Shown here in pieces: positions 10,801 through 19,106 of a DNA stretch of 64,000 nucleotides; positions within the stretch are counted from its first letter, which is position 1; each line of letters starts with the position of its first letter. The position numbers and the translations under genes are program-made. The stretch covers positions 1,984,001 through 2,048,000 of the forward strand of contig OU015678.1 in NCBI GenBank assembly GCA_907165275.2, in the 5' to 3' direction. The notes beneath the pieces are model-generated. The model was not told where the DNA came from and made no database searches. It saw only the letters and a program-made list of their open reading frames with translations. Source of the stretch: Zygaena filipendulae. Lineage: Eukaryota > Arthropoda > Insecta > Lepidoptera > Zygaenidae.

Positions 10801-12590
10801 TTTTCATCGCTGTAAAGCTCAAACTTGGGTGGCGACGGCTGTTTCAGCTCTCTCCTTGCCATGTGATGTATACCAAAGCATTGCAAATGATGGAAGGTAT
10901 CTAAAGACTTTCCCCGCTTTAACAACCAGCTTTTGAGTCTAGCTTGTAGTTCTTCTGGCTTGGGTGTGTTGAAATTAAACGGTACAGGTGTGTTGAATGT
11001 GACTTTCTTTCTATCGCTCTTGACAGCAGAAATTATCTTCTCTTCTTTGATAGATTCGTCTTCGTTCACTTCTTTCAAACCAGCATTGTCTAAATTTTCA
11101 CTGACCGAAGACCATCTGTGAATGCAGTTGGCCAGTTCGTTCTTATTCACTTTCTTTAAATGGACAGCGGAAATGGAGCGTCTCACTGGAACATCAGCTG
11201 TTTGTCTGCGTTCAAACAGAGTGTGTCTTTTATTGACAATCAAACTGGAATTCTTGATAGCTTGTTTCAAATAGTCGGGGTTGTTTTTCAATTTTTCCAC
11301 TTCGTTCTCTTGTTTCTTCGGTGCTTGCTTAGGTTTGTATAATCTATCGAAAACTGATTCTTTGTTCTGTTGAATTGTAGGATGTTGCGGGACTGGTTGC
11401 ATCGTTTTTCTAGACTGACTAGTTGTAATTAACTGTGTGTTAAGCTGTCCGGGAGCTTTGAATGTTGTTGCAGCTATACTCTTCCTAAATGTTTTCACAT
11501 CCGGTTTGTTTATTGGTTTCTTGATAGCATTTTGAACTGCAATTTTTTTTGTATCCAACTCTGTTTTTACAAGTTTCTCTTTATCAATCTTTTGAGTATT
11601 TGTAGTTTTTTCAAATGGTTTTATTACAGGTTTCTTCAAAGCATCCTTTGGCTTCACTTCAACTTTTGGAACGTAAGCGTTATTTGGATTATTAGGTCTT
11701 GCGTGATTATTAAACAGGGGTTTCTTAATTTCATTGCTAGATGTTTTGTTCTTAACCTGTGTCAAAACTGTAGAAAGTCTAGACTTGTTCATGTAATACT
11801 TGTTTTTATCAGTTACACTGACTTTGGTGTTTACATTATTAGCAGATTTATTTACAGAAATGCTAGATAACGATGCTTTTGACGTAAGCTGTGGCTCTTC
11901 TCTGTTGTACTTTTTAAGATTCAACTCTCTCAACTGAAAAATATAAAACAAATTAGTACATTTTTATTAATTGAACAATTCTATATTGTTTTATGAATTC
12001 TTTATTATATTTTCATAATGTTTTGGACACTATATTGTAGGTATGTGTTAATAAGAAATTTAATGTGTGTTTACCTATCTAGTTCAGGTTTACAGTTGGT
12101 TAGGTTAACAGTTGGATTGGAGCTAGTGGAAACTAATCCTGCCCCAACATGCAATACTATTATATAATACCTGTAAACCTTAACATTAGCTTGGTTTTTA
12201 CAATACAAGCTTACAAAGCAAATCTGCGTTGTGATTACTGCTATGTACTAATATTATAAAGAGGTATAGAGGTAACTCATACGGGTTGTGGAATTGTAAG
12301 GTGGATGTGGATGTTTGTAAGGGCCTATACACACCACGTTTTTTAAACGTGCCGTGCACACTTTTATCTTACAAAAGTCTACAGGCTGTGTCTGTATCGC
12401 TACAAACACGCGTCGACGGCGCGTTTAAAAAACGTGGTGAGCTTAGGCCCTAAGGGGGTGAAACTACAAGGAATCATTTTTGTTATAAATAAATAAATAA
12501 AAACCATTGAAATACCTTCTCTATCCTTGCTTTCTCCTTGGCTATTCGCTCCTCTCTCAACTTATTCAAACGATCCACTACTGATGCCAT
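7886..12590 (-). CDS. CKAP2-family mitotic microtubule-associated protein (5 coding exons, 671 aa)
   Basis: Minus-strand exons 12516-12590, 10581-11933, 9965-10135, 8995-9158 and 7886-8138 join at GT-AG introns with consistent phases (0,0,0,2) to 671 residues. Vertebrate CKAP2 is similar in length. The N-terminal two thirds is Lys/Asn/Ser-rich and probably disordered. It carries a KEN box (404-406), the classic APC/C degron, and a conserved-looking LKSWLLKRGKS segment around Trp361. Exons 3-5 carry the recognisable CKAP2 C-terminal domain: WAQCARWLRAVRERFP and PAYWECRAALEERRGD in exon 3, and KFTVTPVRRSGRLS plus a final VFVPNTNLC in exon 5. Members of this family bind spindle microtubules and are degraded at mitotic exit; that role is inferred here. 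Exons 3 and 5 are GC-rich, exon 2 is not. Exon 5 holds a GRGSTPSGHGSTPSGHGS repeat. Introns contain Helitrons and MITEs. The start is the first ATG after an acceptor at 12614, and the same start is kept in the pseudogene copy. Confidence 0.78.
8296..8585 (-). mobile_element. Helitron-like repeat in CKAP2-family intron 4
   Basis: Starts CTAGCCGTTCCCCGCGGTTT and continues through the CCCGTGGGAATTCCGG and GGTTGAGCCGTT modules to about 8585. It appears to be two fused units, since the CCTCTGTACCTCTGGCAACGTG module type occurs twice. Confidence 0.65.
8726..8960. repeat. AACCGACTTCCAAAAAGTAGG dispersed repeat
   Basis: Contains AACCGACTTCCAAAAAGTAG, GGTATACTCCCAAGTTAGTC and GATGATGGGATCTTGGAGAA, in the order typical of a repeat often seen in moth introns. 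It ends about 35 bp before the donor of exon 4 of the CKAP2-family gene (minus strand). Noncoding; the open frames through it are chance. Confidence 0.55.
9309..9934 (+). mobile_element. Helitron split by a CRE-bearing MITE (9471-9920)
   Basis: The Helitron starts TCTATACTAATATTATAAAG and breaks off at CCCGCGGGAAC (9470). A MITE (GGGCATGTGGACTAA to CCACATCCCC) fills 9471-9920, after which the Helitron resumes CGCGGGACAGCTAG. The MITE itself carries a GC-rich insert near 9590-9745 preceded by a TTATC tandem run. It lies in intron 3 of the CKAP2-family gene. Order of events read directly from the nesting: Helitron, then MITE, then insert. Confidence 0.75.
10197..10400 (-). mobile_element. Degenerate Helitron-like repeat in CKAP2-family intron 2
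   Basis: Contains CTCCGCGGTTTCACCCGTG and CCCGCGGGAATTCTGGGATA, then a tail resembling the ...ACTTTCGCG end of the family. The true 3' CTAG end has been lost. About 60 bp upstream of exon 3 (minus strand). Confidence 0.6.
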
Positions 12591-12613
12591 TATTCCTCTG
12601 ATATCTTAGATTT

Positions 12614-13300
12614 CTGAAACTTATTATTATATTATTATTATTATTGAGATAGGCATGTATTTATATGATTTTCGGAATCTGAAAGAGTTTACGTTTTTTG
12701 GCCGCACTCAAGAGTCGTTTTATGATTACCTACTTAATTTTAAGTAAAGATTTTTAAAACTAATTTGCCACTATCAGAGACGTTCATTAAATTAATGTTA
12801 ATTGGCATTTAACTAAATTTAACTTAATTAGTCAAATGGTTATTGACATTAATTTAATGCATGTCTCTGATTGCGGCACTTTTGATAAATAAAACTTTAC
12901 TTAAAATAGCTAGTCGGGTACCTACGTGGGAAACTAGAAACCAACAATTTCACGTTTTCGCAATATATATTTATATTTAACAATAAATAATAATATAACT
13001 AAAATTTCACTTTTACTAAACACAAATCCCACCAATTTTCGTTTTGCGTTCCGTTCATTACAAAAGTCAAAAAGTATTTGCTCCATATTTTAATACTCAC
13101 TTTTGGCTTCGATAGAGATGTTAAAAAGCAAAAAACACAGTAAGATCACTTTCCACACAATTTGCGACAACGCGACGTAGAAATAATTTCCAATTAGGAT
13201 TTATTTACGACTCCACATAAGTCTTATTAATTTGTGTCCAGGTTTTTTTCACAAAAAACAAAGCTATGCCGTTGCGGTGGCGGTTGGAATACGATTTTAA
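12614..13300 (-). promoter_or_regulatory. 5' region of the CKAP2-family gene with a probable noncoding exon
   Basis: Reading leftward on the minus strand, a good donor (AAAA then GTGAGT) at 13100 precedes a first intron that ends at the acceptor TTTCAG at 12614, 23 bp before the ATG. This predicts a noncoding exon ending at 13101. The pseudogene copy has a comparable GTGAGT donor in the same context near 3940. A degenerate hairpin MITE of the GCCGCACTC family sits in this intron at about 12701-12905. No TATA box was identified; the transcription start is not known. Confidence 0.45.
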
Positions 13301-13640
13301 AATTTAATTGACAGTTGACAGCATGTCGACAGTTTTGACACTTTGGGGACTTGGGTAATAAAAAATAATACCAGCTACAAATCTACCAAAATCACCTATG
13401 AAAATGCATGATTTAAATTAATATGCCACATTTTGCGTCATACTTTCTAGATAGTGACTGAATCTTCATTACTCTATTCTTCTGAGCTTCATTATAATAA
13501 TAAAAAAAATGTATAAGACGTTTTTAATCAATCTAAATTATATTTAACAGTTTTACACGGTATAATCTGTATATGAATACGTTCTCAATAAGAATAGCGG
13601 CGTTTTACCTGAAAATAAAACGCTTATTAAAATACTTACC

Positions 13641-13800
13641 TAATTCGAAGCCTATACAATAATAATGAGAGAGGCACATCCGTTTCCCTTTGTTTCATTG
13701 CTCGCACGACTTCCGGTCCCTACCCCCCTCTCCACCGCCTGCAGGTTTGCCGCGTCTTTCGTGTGTATAAAACTAGAGCGGCGTGCTTCTTGTGTCATTG
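13641..13800. repeat. DIRS left inverted terminal repeat
   Basis: 160 bp that is the inverted complement of 18653-18812, starting TAATTCGAAGCCTATAC and ending CTTGTGTCATTG. I saw no mismatch by eye. Sequence diverges sharply on both sides. Confidence 0.92.
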
Positions 13801-13830
13801 CGGCTCATATAGCCAGGCAGGGTTTAAAAT

Positions 13831-13938
13831 TATAGGCTTCGAATTAGGTAAGTATTTTAATAAGCGTTTTATTTTCAGGTAAAACGCCGCTATTAAACTA
13901 CTGTACCGTAATTCGAAGCCTATACAATAATAATGAGA
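13831..13938. repeat. DIRS internal complementary region
   Basis: Bases 13831-13894 are the complement of the element's outer left end (13593 onward). Bases 13895-13938 are the complement of its outer right end. In the known replication model of this order, this region templates completion of the termini and formation of the circular intermediate that the recombinase integrates. Confidence 0.9.
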
Positions 13939-14093
13939 CGTGTTTGATATCGCCTGGCGGTGGAGGAATGCCAATGTGAAAAAGAGTTGTAACACATTAG
14001 GTTGTAATTAAAAGTTAAAGTAGATTTCACTTGTATTTATTTTTAGACATTAATCAATGTAAACAAAGTTAATAATTCTATTCTATAAATCAT

Positions 14094-14262
14094 TATCAAT
14101 CAAACTGATTGGAAAAAACAACAAATTCTTATCACAACTTAATTCGGATGACTATCTGCCGCCTGTAAAATTTTAGGTGAATCAAACTGATTGGAAAAAA
14201 CAACTTAAATTCTTATCACAACTTAATTCAGACGACTTAATCTGCCGCCTGTAAAATTTTTT
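14094..14262 (-). repeat. 85-bp tandem duplication at the 3' end of the recombinase gene
   Basis: The last codons of the recombinase, from the catalytic-tyrosine segment (KFYRRQ) through the stop, are repeated directly downstream: about 14094-14177 against 14178-14262. The match includes TCTGCCGCCTGTAAAATTTT and ATCAAACTGATTGGAAAAAA. The copy beyond the stop is not translated with the gene. Confidence 0.85.
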
Positions 14263-16962
14263 AAAGGTGTTGGCTGATTGCCAATTTCCTTGAGATAAAA
14301 TTTGGTCAATTGGAAAGTTATCTATCCAATTCCTTGAGGCTACTGCAGCTCTAGTACTTCCAGGAGTTGCCTTTATACCTGCCTCTTTTAGGAGAGTCTT
14401 AACCCAACCTGCTATAACCGTTCTCGAGGCTGCTTTAGCCTTACCTCTAGTCGTTAAAAACAAATTCTTACTGTCACAGGATTGTCTACGAGACTGTGAT
14501 ATTGTCATAAGTTTCTTGACCCAAAAGATAGGGTTGGTTGCGCTATCATGAACATTATTTAGCAGCTTCCAACCGGACTGCCTGTGGTCAGTTGAATCCG
14601 TCTTTGACCCGAAACGTGGCCAGAATATTACATAGTCCTCTATCTCACTGAAATGTTCAGAATCTATAGCTAGCAGGGTAAGGTCATGGATTCTTCTGCC
14701 CGAACAAAGGAGTAATAAGGCAGCTGTGTGCCTTGATACATCAAATAAACTATTTTGATCAATATTTCTTCCAGTTAGATATTTAACAAAATCTGCAACG
14801 TTCCAAATCGGTGGTTTTGAATTTTTAGGGTTATTAAGCGCTATCGCTTTGAGAACCTGCCTTACCAGCTTATGAGAGCTTAGTAACACGGGATCATCCG
14901 TACTTGTCAAGGTTGATACCACAGATTTATGTACTAAAATTGTTCGGTAAGAAAACCGGTTTTTCTGGTGCAATTCCGACAAATATCTTGCTAAATCTGA
15001 TCCTGTAGGTTTATTCCTAATATTATTGGTTTGTGCCCAGGAACACCAACGTTTCCAAGCTGATTTGTAAGTATTCAATGTAGAACTTCGCCAACCAGAG
15101 AGCAGAAGTTTCTTTTGTTCCGAAGACCAATTTATTAAATCCTCTGACCACCCCCACATTTCCAAACCTCCAGAACCAGATTTTGTACCTTTGGGGGTGT
15201 TGCTCCGGTATTCAGGTCTATTAGTACATTTTGGAGATCCCGTATCGTGTGAGGAGGAGCCACTGCCCTGTTCCGGAGATCGGCTCGCCAAAACACTTTC
15301 TCCCACCTCGGAGCTACCACAAGATAAAACCCCTTTGCCTGATTCATATGCTGGAGGACTTTCGGCATCAAGTAAGGTGGTGGAAATACCCAGGCCAGAC
15401 TGTAACTCCATCTGCGGCTCAGAGCGTCGCAAAAGGCCGCGTCTCCATCTCTCTGGTCTAGAGTCGAGTAAACCTGGACGACATGTGCTGCTTGTGACGC
15501 GAACAAATCTATCTCTGGGACTCCCCACTTGTGAAAAATGGTCTGTGTTGCTTTTGGTAACAGATGCCACTCGGGTGGTCGTTTCAACCTCGACAGATGG
15601 TCGGCTTCGGCATTGTAAACTCCTGGTAGGTGATAAACTCTTAGCTGAATTTCCAAATTGTCGATCAATTCGTAAATTAGAAACGTTAGATTCATTAACG
15701 CCGTTGACCGAGTTCCACCTTCGTTTCTTAAAAACGATATTACCGTTCGGCTGTCGCTTTGCAAAAGGAGTGAAGCTTTGTTCAGTCCAAGTGAAACACC
15801 TTGTTCTAGAACCTTTAATACGGCCAACAGTTCTTTTTGGTTGCAATGCAAAGGAGCCTCCGCCTGAGACCAGAGGCCTGATAAGCTCAAGTTGTTTAGC
15901 TTCGCTCCCCATGCTGTGTCCGATGCGTCGGTAGTTAAGTAGTGCGTAGGTGGTAGAATTCGAATTGGAGATGTCTTGCGGCAATTTTGCAACCACCATT
16001 GTATTTCCGTTAAAGCATTCTCGGCTATTGGGAACATCGATTTGGGATTCATTTCGAGTAATTGATTTGCTTGGTTTTGTAAGAATCGGTAGTGTAATCT
16101 CCCTCGTGGGATGACAAAACTGGCAAAATTTAATACCCCTATCATAGCCTGCAGTTGCCTGAGACTTGCCTTCTTCCGGTTTATTAAATTGTACCCCATA
16201 GAAACAATCTTGTGGATCTTTTTGTCGGGTAGCAACTTTATGTCCTCTTTGGAATCCCATAACACCCCGAGATATTCGAGGCGTGTTTGCGGCACCAACA
16301 TTGACTTTTGATGGTTGATTTGCCAACCCAAATGGGATAACCTTTGAGTAACTAGCTTTACATGATTTATTAAAACATTGCTGTTTTGATGGGCGATTAA
16401 AAAGTCGTCCAAATATACAACAATTCTCACACCATCGTCTCGTAAGGATTGTGCTATCCAATTTGTCAGGGAAGCAAATACACGTGGCGCCGAACTTAAG
16501 CCAAATGGCAGACATGTCATTTCTAGCAACTGACCCTCGTACAAGAGGCGGAGGTATCGTCTGTGAGTTTTGCTTACAGACAAGTGAAAATAAGCCTGTG
16601 ACAGATCTATCTTGACCAACCAGTCGTTGGTTTGTATGAAGTCTGTTACTCTTGTTATGTTTATAAGTCGAAATCTTTGCGTGTGTACATATTTGTTCAA
16701 ACCCTTTAGATTGAAAACAGGCCTCAGGGTTCCATCTCCTTTTGGAATTAAAAATAGTGTTGAGAGGAAACTTGGACTCCATTTTGCCGGTTTTAAAACT
16801 TGCTGACGCTTTAGAGTCTGTATAACCGACAACATTTCTGGAGATGATGGTGTCACCAATCTCCTTTCTATAGGCATGATAAGCGGCGGCTTCTGAATAA
16901 ATGGTATTCGGTAGCCTTGTATAATTTTGAGTATATAAGCGGGCGCATTCATGTTCTTCCAT
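14182..16962 (-). CDS. DIRS tyrosine recombinase ORF, overlapping the RT ORF
   Basis: An open frame of 926 codons. Only its 3' third (downstream of about 15130) encodes a recognisable protein, a DIRS tyrosine recombinase that joins the circular DNA copy into the genome. Visible features are an N-terminal SAM-like segment (WRSSTLNTYKSAWKRWC), the first catalytic arginine in CSGRRIHDLTLL (R756), the second in STRAAVAS (R871), and the nucleophile in KKFYRRQ (Y904). The usual HxxR box reads GSTR, so the histidine position is glycine (868). That may be clade-specific or inactivating. Upstream, 14182-16962 overlaps the RT frame for about 1.8 kb in another frame. The overlapped part shows no family I recognise, so translation probably reaches the recombinase by frameshift or reinitiation near 15130. 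Massive RT/recombinase overlap is also known in DIRS-1. Confidence 0.85.
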   Translation of the reverse strand: MEEHECARLYTQNYTRLPNTIYSEAAAYHAYRKEIGDTIISRNVVGYTDSKASASFKTGKMESKFPLNTIFNSKRRWNPEACFQSKGFEQICTHAKISTYKHNKSNRLHTNQRLVGQDRSVTGLFSLVCKQNSQTIPPPLVRGSVARNDMSAIWLKFGATCICFPDKLDSTILTRRWCENCCIFGRLFNRPSKQQCFNKSCKASYSKVIPFGLANQPSKVNVGAANTPRISRGVMGFQRGHKVATRQKDPQDCFYGVQFNKPEEGKSQATAGYDRGIKFCQFCHPTREITLPILTKPSKSITRNESQIDVPNSRECFNGNTMVVAKLPQDISNSNSTTYALLNYRRIGHSMGSEAKQLELIRPLVSGGGSFALQPKRTVGRIKGSRTRCFTWTEQSFTPFAKRQPNGNIVFKKRRWNSVNGVNESNVSNLRIDRQFGNSAKSLSPTRSLQCRSRPSVEVETTTRVASVTKSNTDHFSQVGSPRDRFVRVTSSTCRPGLLDSRPERWRRGLLRRSEPQMELQSGLGISTTLLDAESPPAYESGKGVLSCGSSEVGESVLASRSPEQGSGSSSHDTGSPKCTNRPEYRSNTPKGTKSGSGGLEMWGWSEDLINWSSEQKKLLLSGWRSSTLNTYKSAWKRWCSWAQTNNIRNKPTGSDLARYLSELHQKNRFSYRTILVHKSVVSTLTSTDDPVLLSSHKLVRQVLKAIALNNPKNSKPPIWNVADFVKYLTGRNIDQNSLFDVSRHTAALLLLCSGRRIHDLTLLAIDSEHFSEIEDYVIFWPRFGSKTDSTDHRQSGWKLLNNVHDSATNPIFWVKKLMTISQSRRQSCDSKNLFLTTRGKAKAASRTVIAGWVKTLLKEAGIKATPGSTRAAVASRNWIDNFPIDQILSQGNWQSANTFKKFYRRQIKSSELSCDKNLSCFFQSV

Positions 16963-18290
16963 CGAAGGTAAAATTTTGGAAGTTGCCCCGCTTGAAACAC
17001 CCTTGAGTCAGAATCTTTTGCGCTTGTTCCTTGGCCCCGAAGGGGACGCTCCACGCTTTCTGGGGCCTGCTTTGAAACGTGCTGGTTAGAACGCCAGTTT
17101 CTTGTCCGAAAGGGCTGATTATTCTCGTAGCGTGACCTTTGATACCCATAACTGCTTGGTCCTTGCGCAGGACAATGATGACAAACGTCATTGCAATTGT
17201 TTTGAGCATGGTGAGTTCCTCCCTGCGCGGGAGGTTGGTTGTGCATACGTCGTTTGCCTTGCGCAGGCAAACTAGCATTAGTATTTAGCTCCCGTGAGGA
17301 GCGGTTTGTTGTTGCATTTCTACCTGCTTGCGCAGCAGGAGCACTCATAGAATTTTTAGGTCGAGGCCAAAAGGCTTTTCGGACCCCACCCGCTTTTTCG
17401 ATAACAGTCGTAAAAGCTTCAGGTATAAATAATTGTGAACACGTAGGCGGTATCTTTCTTAAGGCAGATTTGACCATTGGTTCTTTGACAAATTTGATAA
17501 TCGATTCCCTCCGTTGCTGAACAATATCCGCTCTGTGACCACAAACTAATTGTAAAGCGTCAACAGAGACTTTATGAAAATCACCTTTAGTAAAAATGTC
17601 GGTAATTTTTTCATTTACCTTCGGGAAAGACAAGTTTTCTTCCTCTTGAGTCCATTTGAGAAAGTCCCGCAGACTTTTTTCCAATACCTCCTTTTGCTTT
17701 AAAAGAGTATAAGATAAAACTGCAAATGATTTCTCAACATACGGCAAGGTTTTTGAGAGTTCATAATCTTTAATTTCTTCATTAGCTTCTAGTTCAATGA
17801 AGCCTGGCGAATGACTATAAGTTTTTTGCACTTCTGAGTAACGCACTTCACTCCATGACTGTTGTTCAAAACGCTGTATACTTTTCAAAACATTGAGGTA
17901 CTCCTCAGACGTTTTAGGAATAGTAGGTTCTTTTAGACTAGTTTCTAAATTTATATTAAAATCGGGGGGTACTTCCGAGCTTAACTCGGGACCATACAAA
18001 TTACCACTTACATTTGCATCTATACAATCAAATTGCGTTTGTTCTGATTGAGAAACACATGGTGTGCTGGAATAAACAGGATGCTGTATATAATTACGTA
18101 AATTATTTACCTCTTCTGTTAATCTTTTTAACATAGTGTGATCGGAACGATGACGGTGACCCCGACGTCTTGATTTTTTATTGCGTCGCTTCTCCGATCC
18201 ACTTGAAGTAGAACTCGAAGATGAAGTAGAACTCGAAACACTTTTCGACCTTCGTGGTACTCTAACATCATCTTTCTGAACATCACTCAT
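15135..18290 (-). CDS. DIRS Gag-reverse transcriptase-RNase H polyprotein (1051 aa)
   Basis: A single uninterrupted ORF. Residues 1-60 are Ser/Arg/Lys-rich (SSSTSSSSSTSS, then RRNKKSRRRGHRHR), typical of a nucleic-acid-binding Gag. Residues of about 70-350 are the rest of Gag, with a glutamine- and glycine-rich linker (PAQGKRRMHN, PPAQGGTHHA). The reverse transcriptase follows: FLIPKGDGTLRPVFNLKGLN, KIDLSQAYFHLSV, CLPFGLSSAPRVF and the active site YLDD at 626-629. RNase H follows around residue 787 (TTDASDTAWGA, ELLAVLKVLE, QSDSRTVISFL, NAEADHLSR). Many DIRS elements keep gag and pol in separate ORFs; here they are fused. The start is the first ATG after the inverted repeat leader. The ORF stops at 15135, where the recombinase domain begins in another frame. 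Intact coding suggests recent activity. Confidence 0.92.
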   Translation of the reverse strand: MSDVQKDDVRVPRRSKSVSSSTSSSSSTSSGSEKRRNKKSRRRGHRHRSDHTMLKRLTEEVNNLRNYIQHPVYSSTPCVSQSEQTQFDCIDANVSGNLYGPELSSEVPPDFNINLETSLKEPTIPKTSEEYLNVLKSIQRFEQQSWSEVRYSEVQKTYSHSPGFIELEANEEIKDYELSKTLPYVEKSFAVLSYTLLKQKEVLEKSLRDFLKWTQEEENLSFPKVNEKITDIFTKGDFHKVSVDALQLVCGHRADIVQQRRESIIKFVKEPMVKSALRKIPPTCSQLFIPEAFTTVIEKAGGVRKAFWPRPKNSMSAPAAQAGRNATTNRSSRELNTNASLPAQGKRRMHNQPPAQGGTHHAQNNCNDVCHHCPAQGPSSYGYQRSRYENNQPFRTRNWRSNQHVSKQAPESVERPLRGQGTSAKDSDSRVFQAGQLPKFYLRWKNMNAPAYILKIIQGYRIPFIQKPPLIMPIERRLVTPSSPEMLSVIQTLKRQQVLKPAKWSPSFLSTLFLIPKGDGTLRPVFNLKGLNKYVHTQRFRLINITRVTDFIQTNDWLVKIDLSQAYFHLSVSKTHRRYLRLLYEGQLLEMTCLPFGLSSAPRVFASLTNWIAQSLRDDGVRIVVYLDDFLIAHQNSNVLINHVKLVTQRLSHLGWQINHQKSMLVPQTRLEYLGVLWDSKEDIKLLPDKKIHKIVSMGYNLINRKKASLRQLQAMIGVLNFASFVIPRGRLHYRFLQNQANQLLEMNPKSMFPIAENALTEIQWWLQNCRKTSPIRILPPTHYLTTDASDTAWGAKLNNLSLSGLWSQAEAPLHCNQKELLAVLKVLEQGVSLGLNKASLLLQSDSRTVISFLRNEGGTRSTALMNLTFLIYELIDNLEIQLRVYHLPGVYNAEADHLSRLKRPPEWHLLPKATQTIFHKWGVPEIDLFASQAAHVVQVYSTLDQRDGDAAFCDALSRRWSYSLAWVFPPPYLMPKVLQHMNQAKGFYLVVAPRWEKVFWRADLRNRAVAPPHTIRDLQNVLIDLNTGATPPKVQNLVLEVWKCGGGQRI

Positions 18291-18652
18291 TGTGAATCTA
18301 AATTCTGAAAATATTTAAATGTTTATTAACGAATTCTACACAGTAAGCGATAATAGGACCTTTAGGAAGTAGGTATTTATCCAAATAAAGTAACAATAAA
18401 AAATTAAATTAAAAACCGAACGGAAAAAACCGTTTGAAATAAAGAACAAAGACAAAAACCCACTTTTGTTATTTATTTAGCTTACCTTTTTGCTAAAATA
18501 AAAAGAACTATTTAATCGTGGGTACTTAATTATTTCAACTAAAACTTTGCGATATGCAATGAATATACGGTTCAGAATAATATCTGTGTCTTACCCACAA
18601 GTTCTGTGTTTATTTTCGACACTTCGACCGTTCACTTCGGGAAACTGAACGC

Positions 18653-18812
18653 CAATGACACAAGAAGCACGCCGCTCTAGTTTTATACACACGAAAGACG
18701 CGGCAAACCTGCAGGCGGTGGAGAGGGGGGTAGGGACCGGAAGTCGTGCGAGCAATGAAACAAAGGGAAACGGATGTGCCTCTCTCATTATTATTGTATA
18801 GGCTTCGAATTA
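18653..18812. repeat. DIRS right inverted terminal repeat
   Basis: Inverted partner of 13641-13800. Because the genes run on the minus strand, this is the upstream end. Confidence 0.92.
18681..18690 (-). promoter_or_regulatory. TATA-like box in the DIRS upstream repeat
   Basis: On the minus strand the repeat reads GTGTATAAAA, about 390 bp before the first ORF's ATG and pointing toward it. An identical box lies in the left repeat, facing out of the genes. Promoter activity is inferred from sequence only. Confidence 0.4.
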
Positions 18813-19106
18813 CGGTACAGTAGTTTAATTTATCATTAAACTGCAATACAAAAAGACTTTTGACGAAGGAAACGTGATATTGATTGAAAATCAGAAAGTA
18901 TTTGCTGATGCCATCAAATTACACCAAATTATTCTATATGACGTGGCATATATTCGTAATTTACTAACATTGAAAATTGGAATGGTTTAACTTGTTAGTA
19001 ATATATATTTTTTTCTTCTAATTTACTGAATGTTTTAAAAGTACCTCTTCACAGTTGATGGATCTCCATCTACGTTTTGTAATGGTGTCTTCTGTCAGAC
19101 TAGTGC

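Larger units (their letters stand above)
13593..18826 (-). mobile_element. Complete-looking DIRS-type tyrosine-recombinase retrotransposon
   Basis: A 5234-bp element with genes on the minus strand. It has 160-bp inverted terminal repeats (13641-13800 and 18653-18812) that extend outward by unequal tails of 48 bp (left) and 14 bp (right). An internal complementary region (13831-13938) is the complement of the two outer ends joined together. That architecture, no target-site duplication, and RT plus tyrosine recombinase rather than DDE integrase are diagnostic of the DIRS order. The junction in the internal region reads CAGTAGTTTAATAGCGGCG. It fixes the ends at AATAGCGG (13593) and CAGTAGTTT (18826), with AAT also present in the right flank (18827-18829) as the probable crossover overlap. 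Both large reading frames are open. The element lies just upstream of the CKAP2-family gene. Confidence 0.93.

Noticed and set aside
15191..15934. 247-codon plus-strand frame inside the DIRS element
   Set aside because: Antisense shadow of the RT/RNase H gene; no recognisable protein.
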